A DNA stretch of 64,000 nt from contig OX637295.1 in the NCBI GenBank assembly GCA_951799445.1, positions 26,784,001-26,848,000 of the forward strand, given 5' to 3'. Shown piece after piece: positions 47,884 to 58,477 of the stretch (within the stretch, counting starts at the first letter, position 1; every line of letters starts with the position of its first letter). This stretch comes from Pseudisothecium myosuroides. Lineage: Eukaryota; Streptophyta; Bryopsida; Hypnales; Lembophyllaceae. The position numbers and the translations under genes are program-made. Below the pieces are notes generated by a model. That model searched no databases. It saw only the letters and a program-made list of their open reading frames with translations, and was not told the origin of the DNA.

Positions 47884-48084
47884 GGTTTTCGGGGCTTTCC
47901 CTGAGCCGTAGATTCAGTACAGTGAGTATGTATGGCCGTCAGATGGGATCTTCAATATGACGGAAAATTGACAAGCACAGGGAAATGACAGACGGATATA
48001 ATGCTGAAAAATGTGCGCTTTGTCATCTTGGACATTTTCTTGTTCCAAATTTGTCAATTTGGACGCCTTTTCCTTGTAGTGATA

Positions 48085-51000
48085 ATTCGAGCAGTTTGGT
48101 GACTACCTTGGCCATGGAGGGCTGCATCTTTCAAAGGTTAAGCCCAAAAGGACAGGTTGGTCACTATGGAAATCATCTTTTATAGTACCGTATTAATTAT
48201 TTAGTTAAGAAAAATCCAGGAGCATTCATTGGAGCAAACTATTGAACAAGACCTTCCTTTTCACACCAAATTCCATAGATGAAAATCTGCACTTTTGTCC
48301 TACCTAGACATCAGGAACTTCAAGGCATGTGAACATGGTGCCACAATGGTGCATTGAAATGCAATTAAGTTAATTTGGTGCCAACCTCGGTACCAACCTA
48401 ATATGGATAAAATGACACTAAAATGACCTGTATGCGGCTTTTGGTGTCAAAATGGCACCAAAACAATCTGGCCCAACTTTTCTGATGGAAGGATTCTCTA
48501 TCATCCATTAGACACATAGTAACTACAACACTCTTACAAAGTTAACCAATTCACTTGCACATTAAAAGCCCTATTTCTTCTATAATCTAAACATTAGCTC
48601 TAGAAGGATGAGGCCCCCTATGACCAAGGTAATTACTATAATACTTTAATTATTGGTCCAAAGGATGCATTCTATTTTTCATAGTTAATAGTGAAATCAT
48701 CCATGGAACCACTTTGGTCTGTACCGTCCTTACAAGGTTTATGGCTTAGATAACCTCATTTAGAATTTTTATCAGCACCAATTGACTTGGCAATCAATTC
48801 TATACATCTAAATTCATTTTGGAAATTGTATAAGCACGTTTTGTTTATATCTTTGTATATATGTATCATTAACCTCAATTACATTTAAATTGATCATATG
48901 GGATGATTATTCCAATAAATTGGTCATAAAAGAAGGTTATCTATTGAAGATTCAAATACTGATTTGGATGAATGAGAAGCTATTTGGACAAAACATTGCC
49001 CAAAAGCACTTTGTTCATCATCTACAATATGACTCTTGAAAAATTTAGGGATTAATAACCCCAAAGAGAGTCGGTGTCGGCATTGGAAGCATGATGCTCA
49101 ATTTGAAAAGCTCACTACAAGAGTAATGAACCACATCAAAGTTTGTAAAAAAGGCTTTTTTTTCTATTCATTAGCAATGTAATTAGCTCAATGTGTTTAG
49201 CTAGTCACTTATTGCTTCATGATTTTTTGTAATGTTCTAAATCAATTCATACAAGCATAAGTATTGGAAGAAAATTGAACTTACAATAATAAATATCTTA
49301 TTTCTAGATTCTTCTGAAGTCAAAATTCATTTTACCTAAAAAAATCAAGATGCACATTCTTGTCTTTTTAGTCTCTCTTAGGGATTAAGTTTCTAAACAA
49401 CATATTTTTATAATTTTGTGGGCTAAAGAACTGTACTTCTAAAAGTGGAATTAACTAATTTTCCAATAAAAATGGAGCCTTAGTTTGAACATGTCAAACC
49501 TCAAAAAAAATTAACTATAAATTGCCACTATTTATTTTTTTAAATTAATTAATTTTTAGATATGAAATCCCAAATCTTCTTTAAGCTTTAAGAATTTCTA
49601 AGTTTGAATTAGGGTGAGAAATTTTTGAAATTATCATGATTTTCTCAAGAAAAATGGGAAAACTAATTTATAAAAAATATTAAATAGGTGTTTATTATAG
49701 TGTAGATCTTCAAAAAATTATCCAAACTTTCATACCATTCTAATTTTAAAATGAAATTATAGATAGAGAATTGAGTGTATCTCATCATTTGCCATCATAT
49801 AAATTCCTTCTTGCCATACATATATAGCACTTAATCTAATAGACAAGTTGCAGTTGAAATTTGATGCTAACTATAGCTAATATATTCTCTTAACTACTAC
49901 AAGTTATAAAATGCCAAAGACAAAGTTATGTATTATAATTGAGTTTAAAATTTAGTTCTATCAAACTAAAGAGATACTATGTTTTTTTATGCAAAAGGTT
50001 GCTGCAAATGTTACAACAGTTGTACTACACTACTAGTTTACGATATATGTAATAGAATTCACCTACTAGGGACAAAATAGAGGATGATTTTTCATCTCTT
50101 AAAATTAAGGGTGGACTCCCATGCACCTTAAATTGACCAAACCTTACATAAAAGCCAAAAAAAAGGTTGGAATTTGACATGAAAGTGTACAATAGTTGCA
50201 AGAGGATAATTGAAATTGTTATTTATTGGTAATTTAAAGGAAGCAAGTTTTCAAATTCTATAAAACAATTTTTGACATTGGACTTGAATTTTTTGTTTAC
50301 TTTTGTTCAACAATAAGGTAAAACTACTCCTAATATGTAGTTTCTCCCTACTCACATAGAAATGAAAGCAACATGAAACTGACCAAACATTAATCAAATC
50401 CTTGAAAACTAGAAAATATATTTTATATTCATATATAGTATAGTAATTCATTGTTACTTAACCCCTATAATTCCAAAGCCTTTTCTTCATCAAATACTAC
50501 TCAAAACTGCGATTTCTATTGCAAAGAGCAAAAAACACTAAATTTTTTTTTACATATCTTACTATAGGATTGTACACTGGACCATTGTAGTGTGAAGATG
50601 TGTAGAAGGAATTTTAAAAACTTTGACTACATAGATTGTAAGATATTTTTGTTTAAAGTGAAGAAATCGGGGGGGTTTACACCTTGCATGACTAGATTAT
50701 AAGACTTTGAATCTTCGTAGATTACAATATTTGTATTGCAAATTTTGAAATAAAAAAATTATATTGAAGAGTTGAATTGAGAGTCTAAGAAAAACAAACT
50801 TATGCCGCATTTAATTACTTCTGGACTTTAGAAGGGTCTAAAATTAATAATAGAAAAAAATGGTCATTAGAAAATAATGCAAAACATTAGAGGATCAATA
50901 CAAAACATCTAAAGATCTATACAAACATCCGGTTGCAATGTAATCATGCAGTTGCAGAGGTGGTACTAGCTCAACTGTGTACTGTGTGTCGTGCGTGGTA

Positions 51001-51234
51001 CTTACGTGAGAGACGGGTCAAACCTGGACTTTCCATGTCAAGACCTTGTTAGTTTTTAGTCGTTATGTTTTTTGCTGCTGTCCAGTAAGGAATGGAATAT
51101 ACATAGTTCCTTTTATCGATCAAGGTGAGAGTTGGTGAATCAATTGTATATCAGTTACTTGTAACTGTCCCACGCACCGTCCCACGCTCACTTGCCTAGT
51201 GGATAACAACAATTGAAGGTGTTGTTTTCAAGCC
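48085..51234. other. AT-rich intergenic DNA
   Basis: No supported exon. A decayed TTAA-type MITE end begins at 50,458 (TTAACCCCTATAATTCC, then CACTCAAAACTGCGATTTC-like DNA). A CACTACAAGAG string at 49,116 has no matching partner and is taken as chance. Confidence 0.5.
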
Positions 51235-51321
51235 CTAAGGGTTAGTTGATTTATTCATCTTCGAATCTGCCGTTGCGATTGTAGTATCGATCTCAGAGCT
51301 GTATATCCGGCCTCTGAAGTC
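51235..51321 (-). CDS. Possible terminal exon, unrecognised
   Basis: Preceded by a good acceptor (CTTTTTGCAG). Reads DFRGRIYSSEIDTTIATADS then KMNKSTNP and a TAG at 51,237-51,235. Upstream exons were not located with confidence. Low-confidence 3' end of a minus-strand gene. Confidence 0.25.
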   Translation of the reverse strand, partial: DFRGRIYSSEIDTTIATADSKMNKSTNP

Positions 51322-52697
51322 CTGCAAAAAGATGCAGTAATGTAGCTTGTGGTTCCACTCATTGTCTATATCCATGTGGTGCAGTTTGTGGAGATACCTC
51401 CGTGTAGTAGAGTTGTGCTTTTTTTGTTGTGGTGAGAGTCCACGCATGACAGGGGACGTAAAGAGATGTTAGCATGAGAGATTAATTTCAAAAAGACTCA
51501 ACCCAATATTGTCAAGTAGGAGAGAGATTTTGGATTTAAAAAGTGCTCGAGTTGCGCAATGCCGATTGTAAGCTAGGGTGAAGTTGTGTTACACGTATCG
51601 AATTCCCTTCCATGGACAGGAATCTGGACTGGTATAGGCGGTTTGCTTATGAGCCGTGCAGCTCGGAATTGAAATAGGAATCTCGTAGAGTTTTAGAATA
51701 GGGTGAAGGAAGTTCTTTTCTAGTGAATCGCAAGTAGAAGTGAATTGTGTCTTGGTTTAATATGATTGATGAACTTGGTCATTTCAATACCCATAACAAA
51801 TTGGTCTTGTACAAGTTAAAGGCCAAACCCTGCCCTAATGAATACTGCAGGGTATACCTAGAGCCCTAAAACTCTAAATTCCGGCGTTTTTAAAGCGGTT
51901 TTGAGTAATTAATGTAGGGACTTTCTTTGGCCAATTTTATTGTCTTCACTGACCACAGCACGTGCTATGTTCTTTACTGATTTTGTTAATATAGAATTTG
52001 ACCACATCTGAAGTGTTCATTTAACCTAATATGATGAATTAACTTGGTCGATTTAACACTACAACCAATTGGTCCTTTAGTGGTTAAACCATGCCCCAAA
52101 GCCTTAAGTTTATATCTATATTTGCAAGCACAAAGAACATGGCGACGGATGTTGCATGCAGTTGGAGTCCTTGTAATGTTGTGAGGCATTTTAATGTCCC
52201 TATTACCTGAATGTACTTGACAGCTATTTTGTCAGGTGACAATATATACTTTTACACTAGCTTTGCAAAAAATTCTTTTGAATGAGTTACTGATTTTCAG
52301 TCCTGAAATGCCTGGCTGTTGTGTTTCAAAATGCAGTAGGGGTCAACAAAGCTCGAATATGCCTTTACCATGGTGAAGATTATATTGCCCTGCACTTATC
52401 GAAGGTAGATAGCATGGGTTGTGATTTCTAGTTGCAATAATGAATAATCTGTACTAGCAAACCCTTTGGATAGGTCTCAACATAATCCGAGGGTTCATCA
52501 TGTTTTCCAACCAATCTCCAACTCAATTGTAGAGTTTTTGACGTGTCTGTAAGGAGGGATCCTGGGAACTCCCTAAATGATCGTAGCTCCTGATTGGTTA
52601 CTTTAATATATTAGATACTATTTATCTAGTAGAAGAGTATTTCTCCTGCTCCTAAGATCACAAATTTCAAGGAGGGGTGATCTTTCAGTGTTTGCAG

Positions 52698-52815
52698 GAA
52701 AGGCACGATGAGGCCATCAAGGTATTGAAGAAAATATTACCAAAGCTTGAGGATTTGCAACAGGAAGTGGAAGAGCTTGATGCTGTCGTTGCAGCTGAGG
52801 AGGAACGTCGATCAG
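52698..52815 (+). CDS. Coiled-coil exon, unrecognised protein
   Basis: 118 bases between TTTGCAG and GTTCGTC. It reads ERHDEAIKVLKKILPKLEDL, then a heptad-like acidic helix (QQEVEELDAVVAAEEERRS). Leu/Ile/Val at a and d positions predict a coiled coil. It is internal, phase 0 at entry and phase 1 at exit. Partner exons on the + strand were not found in 51-53.5 kb. Confidence 0.35.
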
Positions 52816-53479
52816 GTTCGTCTCGATTTGCGAGCAATCTTGCAACTATTCTCCTACAAACCCACTTGGTTGGCTTTCACTGTTGAAGTTGGTGTGCAGG
52901 TACAACTCTAAACCCTGAACTCAATATCATAATCTCAGTTGGTGAATACAAGATAATTTATATTTTCTCTGTTGAGTCTGGTCAAGAATTCATGTTTTCT
53001 AGAGCTGTAGAATTGTTTCGATGCCCAATGAGTTATTGCCCGTGTAACCTTGCACTTTGTTCAAATGCTAAATCGATTTTTTACATATGCGCGGGAAGTA
53101 TCGACTCTTTGCTGTAAATTTCCCTGTAAGTTCCCTATGATATTTTCTCAGCGTTGTAATGTACTTTCCTGGTGAGTCTCAATTTTTCTGCTCTGAGAGA
53201 AAATTCCCGGTGTTACCTTCAAAACATTATGAATCACTGGGAATTTTGCCCGTTTACCCCATAGGAAACCCAACATGAGCTCCCTGTATTGGAAACCCTT
53301 TGCAAATTTGGGGAATGAAATATGACCTCAACAAAGCAATAAAGAGCCGGCATTGGCTGCAGCTCATAGTAAGTTGGTATGCATGTTCAATGCTCAATGA
53401 TTATGCACCTAGCGCTCCCAATGTCTGATGCTACACTAACTCCTAAGATTTCAATCTCCTAGCAGTAGAACAAACATCA
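52816..53479. other. Intergenic or intronic DNA
   Basis: Possibly intron downstream of the coiled-coil exon. No further exon recognised. Confidence 0.3.
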
Positions 53480-53760
53480 GTTAAGGTACCCCCCCTCATT
53501 TTGGACCATTGACCCATTCCCGACCTATAGGTGCACGTATTTCCAACCACATTTAGAATTTGTTTTTTTTTCATTTTCAAGGTTGGAACTAATAAATATA
53601 TGACACATGTCCCAAGTTGTGAAAAAAAAAATGGAAAATGATGATTAGGTAAAAAGTTATTGAATGATCGGAATTGGAAGAGTCTATATATTGGCCATGG
53701 GTCCAGCGCACTTTTTGCCTCCCAAAATTCATTAAATTTCAATTCAAGTGATAAAACTAC
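53480..53760 (+). repeat. Dispersed repeat, inverted copy of 6,895-7,145
   Basis: Contains GACCCATTCCCGACCTATAG, CCAACCACATTT, GGTTGGAACTAATAAATA and TTGGCCATGGGTCCAG in the reverse order and orientation of the 7-kb copy. The 116-codon frame at 53,660-54,010 starts in this repeat and is not considered a gene. Confidence 0.6.
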
Positions 53761-54547
53761 CAAATTTTTTGCAATACATGTCATTTTTATTGATGTACCT
53801 TTGAAAAATATTTGTTTTGCCTTCTCTACTCCAGATCATGTCGAAATTCTTTATTCGGTCGGCTATGGGAGGTACCTTATATCCAAAGGCGTTCACATCG
53901 TCCTTACACTACGGCACGGTAACTTGATCGAGACATGGAAATCTCTATGTCAAGACATTGTCACATTGATTACAACACAAGTTCTGTACAAGCAGACAGA
54001 CCAACACTGATAAAGTTCGCATTGAATAGAATGTAGCAGAGGCAACCTCACCGGCCATTGTCGGAAGAATGGCTGGGTGACCCCATGCTTCATTTAGAAA
54101 AATAGATGAAACCTAAACCCTACAGAGTGGAGCGAGTAGGGTCTAGGCTTGTAGCGGAGCGCCGTTAGGCGCATAGTTGCAGTCCTCCTTAGGGTTTGCT
54201 CAAGAGGCTTAGGGTTGATTGGCCAAATTTTTTTGGTTTTATTATTAAATTTTTTTTGAAAGACAGGGTGGCTGGGTGGGTGGCGTGATGGATTTAGTTG
54301 CTCACTGAACAGAGACATGGGGCGAAAGGCACTCATCCGGCCATTCTTCCAGTAATGGTAGGTGAGGTTTAGGGTTCTATATGTGTCTTGTTCACGTCAT
54401 TTAATACATGATGGCAGTTTCTCACAACATAATACGTAAGAAAAAACCTGTTATTCCTAAGGTTGGCGTCAACATCTACATATCTAAAGTGTTGCGAAGG
54501 GTTGGACAAATGGTCTAAGACCTATTTTCAACAAGCACATGATATAA

Positions 54548-54906
54548 CTAGCACTTTGGGAATCTAGTAGATTGTAGAACTGAGAGCTCTGGAGCCATGT
54601 AGTAAGGCATTCTAACAACTGAAAGCCTGTTCGGGTTAGCTTTTGTCAGCTTGGTTGCAACTCCAAAATCAGCTAGCTTCAGCAACCCCTGATATATAAG
54701 ACGGCCCTAGGGTTAGGTTTGTGGTACAATAGATCTAGAAGCTGCAAATCTTGTATTCGTCAGAGTAAGACGCAAAATGAACAACTTTATGAAATTGCTA
54801 GTGATTGCCTACTTCTCCCGTGGCGACAATATTAGCGCACTTGATTTTCTTTGTGAATGATTCCTCGTTTGTCTAGATACATCAATCCTTCCCGAACCTC
54901 GAGAGC
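54548..54906 (-). pseudogene. MAP3K-epsilon-like kinase domain fragment
   Basis: Exon 54,813 to ~54,906 reads REGLMYLDKRGIIHKE, then a one-base insertion shifts the frame before IKCANIVATGE. Exon ~54,548-54,688 (after ATATATCAG) reads LLKLADFGVATKLTKANPNR and then VVRMPYYMAPE. HxD-IKxANI, DFGVA and APE are protein kinase subdomains VIb-VIII, and LADFGVATKL is typical of MAP3K-epsilon/Cdc7-type kinases. It is dead as it stands: the catalytic HRD is HKE, the frame is shifted, VVGTPYW has become VVRMPYY, and the activation-loop exon soon hits a stop. About 120 bp of intron separates the exons. N- and C-lobe remainders were not found. Confidence 0.85.
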
Positions 54907-55569
54907 AGGAAATATGCTTTATCAATAGTGCAGAGTTATCCTTGAACGTTGCTACAAATCAAGATACAACGCGTGGACCATATAACAGGAAACAATAGTC
55001 AAATACATCATTCGGAACAGCTTCAAAAGTAAGGGAAACTGCAGAATCACATACATACATCACTAATCTAAAGAGGCAAAATAGATAAACTCTCCAAAGA
55101 CAAAACGGAGCAAAAATTATTACAAGCAACCAATGATAAAGAACAACCAACACATAAATTTTTTATTTTAATATCTTTTTTCTGGTACATTATATTTTTG
55201 ATAAATTTAGAAAGCACTAATTCCTTTCATTAGGATTCTTTATAAAAAGTTATGGACATTTTTGTTTAACGGAAAATTTAAGCATCATCTGAAAAAAATG
55301 TTTTACAGGATTCATTTCAGAACGCTATTTTTCCAATTTTTCAATTTTTTTTTTCATGGTTGAGTTTACTTGATAGAACAATCTCACCATTGGAATTAGT
55401 GTATTTTAATACCATCAAAAATAAATTAATCTTTTAGATTTTTCTTCTATATCGTACATACATCTATTTGATAAATTATTAAGGATTAATAATTAAGTTT
55501 TTTTCAAAAAAATTTCAATCCCTAGACTCTTAACTCAATTCTCTACTACAAAGATTAGAAGCTCAAAAC
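54907..55569. other. AT-rich intergenic DNA
   Basis: No coding or repeat feature recognised other than A/T runs. Confidence 0.45.
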
Positions 55570-55920
55570 TCTGTTTGAGTTTGTAGGGTTGATTTAGGGT
55601 TTAGGGTCGGTGTAATAGGGCTTGGTGTGTGGATGTAGGGTTTGTGGGTTGAGGGTTTTTAGATGGTATATTTTGGATTGGTTTTATTTATTTTTTTGTA
55701 GGGTGTAGGTTGTGTTGTGTGGCTTTGCGTGGGTGTATGCGTGGTATGTGGAAGGTGTATGGCGGTGTATTTGGGTTTAGGGTCGGTGCGTATTTAGGAT
55801 TTGTGGGTATAGGAGTTGTGGGGTGTTGGATGTTTTGGGTTTAGGGTTGATTGGTTTTCATTTTGTGTGGTTTAGGGTTTAGGGTTTTACGGTTTTAGGG
55901 TTTAGGGTTTAGGGTTACAA
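55570..55920 (+). repeat. Degenerate interstitial telomere repeats (TTTAGGG)
   Basis: Numerous TTTAGGG units, some adjacent (GGTTTAGGGTTTAGGG near 55,869-55,915), in a G/T-rich strand with many GTGTGGG and GGGTT variants. It directly abuts the first copy of the ~345-bp block. Confidence 0.75.
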
Positions 55921-56246
55921 GAGGGTTCCTAGGGGTATGGCCTTTTTTGGTGTTGTTTTTATTGCACCTACCCCCCCCATTAGCAGACATTGTGATTCCA
56001 AAAACGCGAACTAGAACGCTAATTTTTTCTTCATTTGTGAGATATAGCAACTTTGACTTTAGGGTCTACAGGTTTGACTTGGCTATTGCGGATTCCATTT
56101 GAAGAATTTCAAAGTGAGAGTTACGGTTTTGGAAGGGGCTATTCGAGGGCTTTCCAGAAAGGTCTTGTTCGGCTAAAAATAGAAACTTTGATTTTGGGCC
56201 CTATATGGAGGATTGGGGGAAGTTTGACTTTTGTATATGTGTTGTT
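55899..56246 (+). repeat. ~345-bp block A, copy 1
   Basis: Nearly identical to 61,886-62,232 (I noticed only a poly-C length difference) and to the first ~200 bases of 62,233-62,437. Runs from TAGGGTTACAAGAGGGTTCC to TTGTATATGTGTTGTT. An 82-codon frame inside is shared by copies 1 and 2 for most of its length but has no recognisable domain. Confidence 0.85.
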
Positions 56247-56299
56247 ATTTCATGTTGGATGGAACGAAGTTGTAGTTCTTTTTCATGAGATGACAGGAT

Positions 56300-57040
56300 G
56301 ACATGGCATTTTGTCATTGGACTTTGTACGGATGAGTTATGGATGGATGAAGTTTCGTTTTTGAAACTTCATCCACCGCTTGCCGCTATTTGGAGAATCC
56401 GATGATGAAGTGTAGGACCATTTTGGAAAGGGTTTTGAAGCATCTGCAAGGGGATGCATTGACTTTAGGCCAAAAATAGATGTTCACGGGGGTCCAAACA
56501 CGAGGGTCTCCATTTGAGCTTTTGCATGAAGAAGGGCGTTTCCATTTGGATTGGATGATGATGTAGGTCTTCTTTACGGGGTTCTAGGATGATGTGGCAC
56601 TCTTGGATTGGACGTCATATGGATGAGTTATAGGCGGATGAAGTTTGGTTTTTGAAACTTCATCCATCCATTGCCACCACTTCAAGAATCGGATGATAAA
56701 GATGAAGACACTTTTGGAAAGCCACTTCAAGCATCTACACAATGGTGCGATTTTTTTTGGCTAAAAATAGACTTTTATTGGGGTCCAAAGACAAGGGGTC
56801 TACGTTTGGGCCTCTATACAAAGAAGGGCGATTGATTTTGGATTTAGGGACGATGACGTAGGTCTTGCTCTTAGGATTCCAGGATGATGTGGTACTCTCG
56901 GATTGGACGCCGCATGCACGAGGTATAGGCGGATGAAGTTTGGTTTTTTCAAACTTCATCCATCCATTGCTGCCACTTCGAAAACCCGATGATAAAGATG
57001 AAGACACTTTTGGAAAGCCACTTCAAGCATCTACACAGTG
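56300..57040 (+). repeat. ~295-bp tandem repeat with GGATGAAGTTT hairpin, left array (3 units)
   Basis: Hairpins at about 56,344, 56,636 and 56,932: GGATGAAGTTT, a 6-9 base loop and AAACTTCATCC. Units also share TTTTGGAAAG...CAAGCATCTAC, GAAGGGCGTTTCCATTTGGA and GATGATGTGGCACTC. Spacing is 292-297 bp. Confidence 0.85.
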
Positions 57041-58345
57041 GTGCATTTACCCTATACCAAAAATAAATATCAATAAATATCAATTCTCCTATAGCGTTTG
57101 CTGTAGTTTAGGGAACTCAATGAATAAAAAATCATGGAATTGGCGTCAAGATGTAGGAACAAATGGAACCCGCAAGTTGCAAATGGGTTAAATACCTCAA
57201 AAGCATGTTAGCACTAAAGTCATGCAAGGGTTTGCATGATTAGAATTACCCCAAATAATAAAATACAGCGTTTGCTGTAGTTCATGGAACTGAATTAATA
57301 AAAAGTCATGGAATTGGCGTCAACATGTAGGAACAAACGGAACCCGCAAGTTGCAAATGTATTAAATACTTCAAAATAATGTTAGTATGAAAGTCCTACA
57401 AGCGGTTGCATGAGTTATGTTGACCCTAAATAATAAAATACAGCGTTTGCTGTAGTTTACTAAATTCAATTCATAAAAAGTCATGGAATTGGCGTCAACA
57501 TGTAGGAAAAAATAGAACCAACAAGCTGCCAATTTATTAAATGATTCAAAATCATATTAGCATTAAAGTCATGCAAGGGTTTAGGTGATTTAGGATGACC
57601 CTTAATAATAAAATACAACGTTTGCTGTAGTTTATAGAGATCAATGAATGAAAAGGTCATGGAATTGGCGTCAACATGATGTAGGAAGAAATGGAACCCA
57701 CAAGTTGCAAATTTATTAAATAATTGAAAAGCATGTTAGCATTAAAGTCATGCAAGCGGTTGCATGACTTATGATGACAGCAATTGGACATGGGTTAGTC
57801 GATCCTACACGAAAAAGACTCAAGGAGGCGGCATTGGATGCATGAAAAAAATGCACCCACAAGTTGCAAACGTCTTTAAGATTACAAGATCACGTTAACG
57901 GTAAAGTCATGCAAGGAATTACTTTAATTATAATGTCCCTAAACTCGTAAAGTACAGCATGGACTGTACTTGAAGGGTTTTCATGAAGCATAATCAAAGA
58001 TTTGGCATTGGATGTATAAAAAAAAATGCATGCACAAGTTGTTAAGGTTTTGGAGATTTGTAAATGACGTTAACGATAAAATCATGCAAGGAATTGCTCT
58101 ACCTATTAGGCCCCAAACCCATGAAGTACTGTTCATGCTGTACTTTAAAAGGTTTCATGAAAAAAACTCAAGGATTCGGCATTGGATGTATGAAAAAATG
58201 GCACCCACAAGTTGCAAACGTCTTTAAGATTACAAAATCACGTTAACGATAAGGTCATGCAAAGAATTACTGTAATTATAATGTCCGTAAGTTTGTAAAG
58301 TACAGCTTGAACTGTATTTCAAGGGCTTCCAGGAAAATTAAAGTT
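57041..58345 (+). repeat. ~170-bp tandem repeat with TACAGC-GCTGTA hairpin, left array (about 7-8 units)
   Basis: Motif TACAGCGTTTGCTGTA and variants occur near 57,085, 57,266, 57,440, 57,616, 57,953, 58,120 and 58,300. Most steps are ~170-180 bp; one longer gap suggests a degraded unit. Units share ATGGAATTGGCGTCAACATG, ACCCACAAGTTGCAAA and AAAGTCATGCAAGG. The second half uses a variant loop (TACAGCATGGACTGTA). Confidence 0.85.
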
Positions 58346-58477
58346 TGGAACAAGTTTATAACAAAATAATGTCTCTACAAATTACAATAAAAATCATAAT
58401 ATTTGCTACACTTTAATTAATCAAATTCATTTAAAACATAGTGTTGGTATGTATGAGTTGTAACCTTCAACACTCAA

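Larger units (their letters stand above)
30330..48081. mobile_element. 17.75-kb CACTA (En/Spm-type) element carrying gene fragments
   Basis: The left end reads CACTACAAGAGGATTTTTGT; the right end, on the complement, reads CACTACAAGGAAAAGGCGTC. The first nine bases match and both then have GTCC-N-AATTGAC. ATA flanks both ends (30,327-30,329 and 48,082-48,084), a 3-bp target duplication as expected for CACTA. Subterminal TTGACAAAATTTTGTCAA palindromes lie at 30,365-30,382 and 30,423-30,440, with related TTGTCAATTTGGAC and TTGACAAGC near the right end. No TNPD/TNPA-like ORF is seen, so it is non-autonomous. It contains HIRA and ubiquitin-protease fragments, further exon candidates, a nested CACTA element and MITEs. 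The main uncertainty is whether these two termini belong to one insertion rather than two elements. Confidence 0.65.

Noticed and set aside
49113..49125. CACTACAAGAG as another CACTA end
   Set aside because: No subterminal repeats beside it and no matching end or target duplication.
53660..54010. 116-codon + strand frame
   Set aside because: Begins inside a dispersed repeat that has no conserved frame in its other copies.
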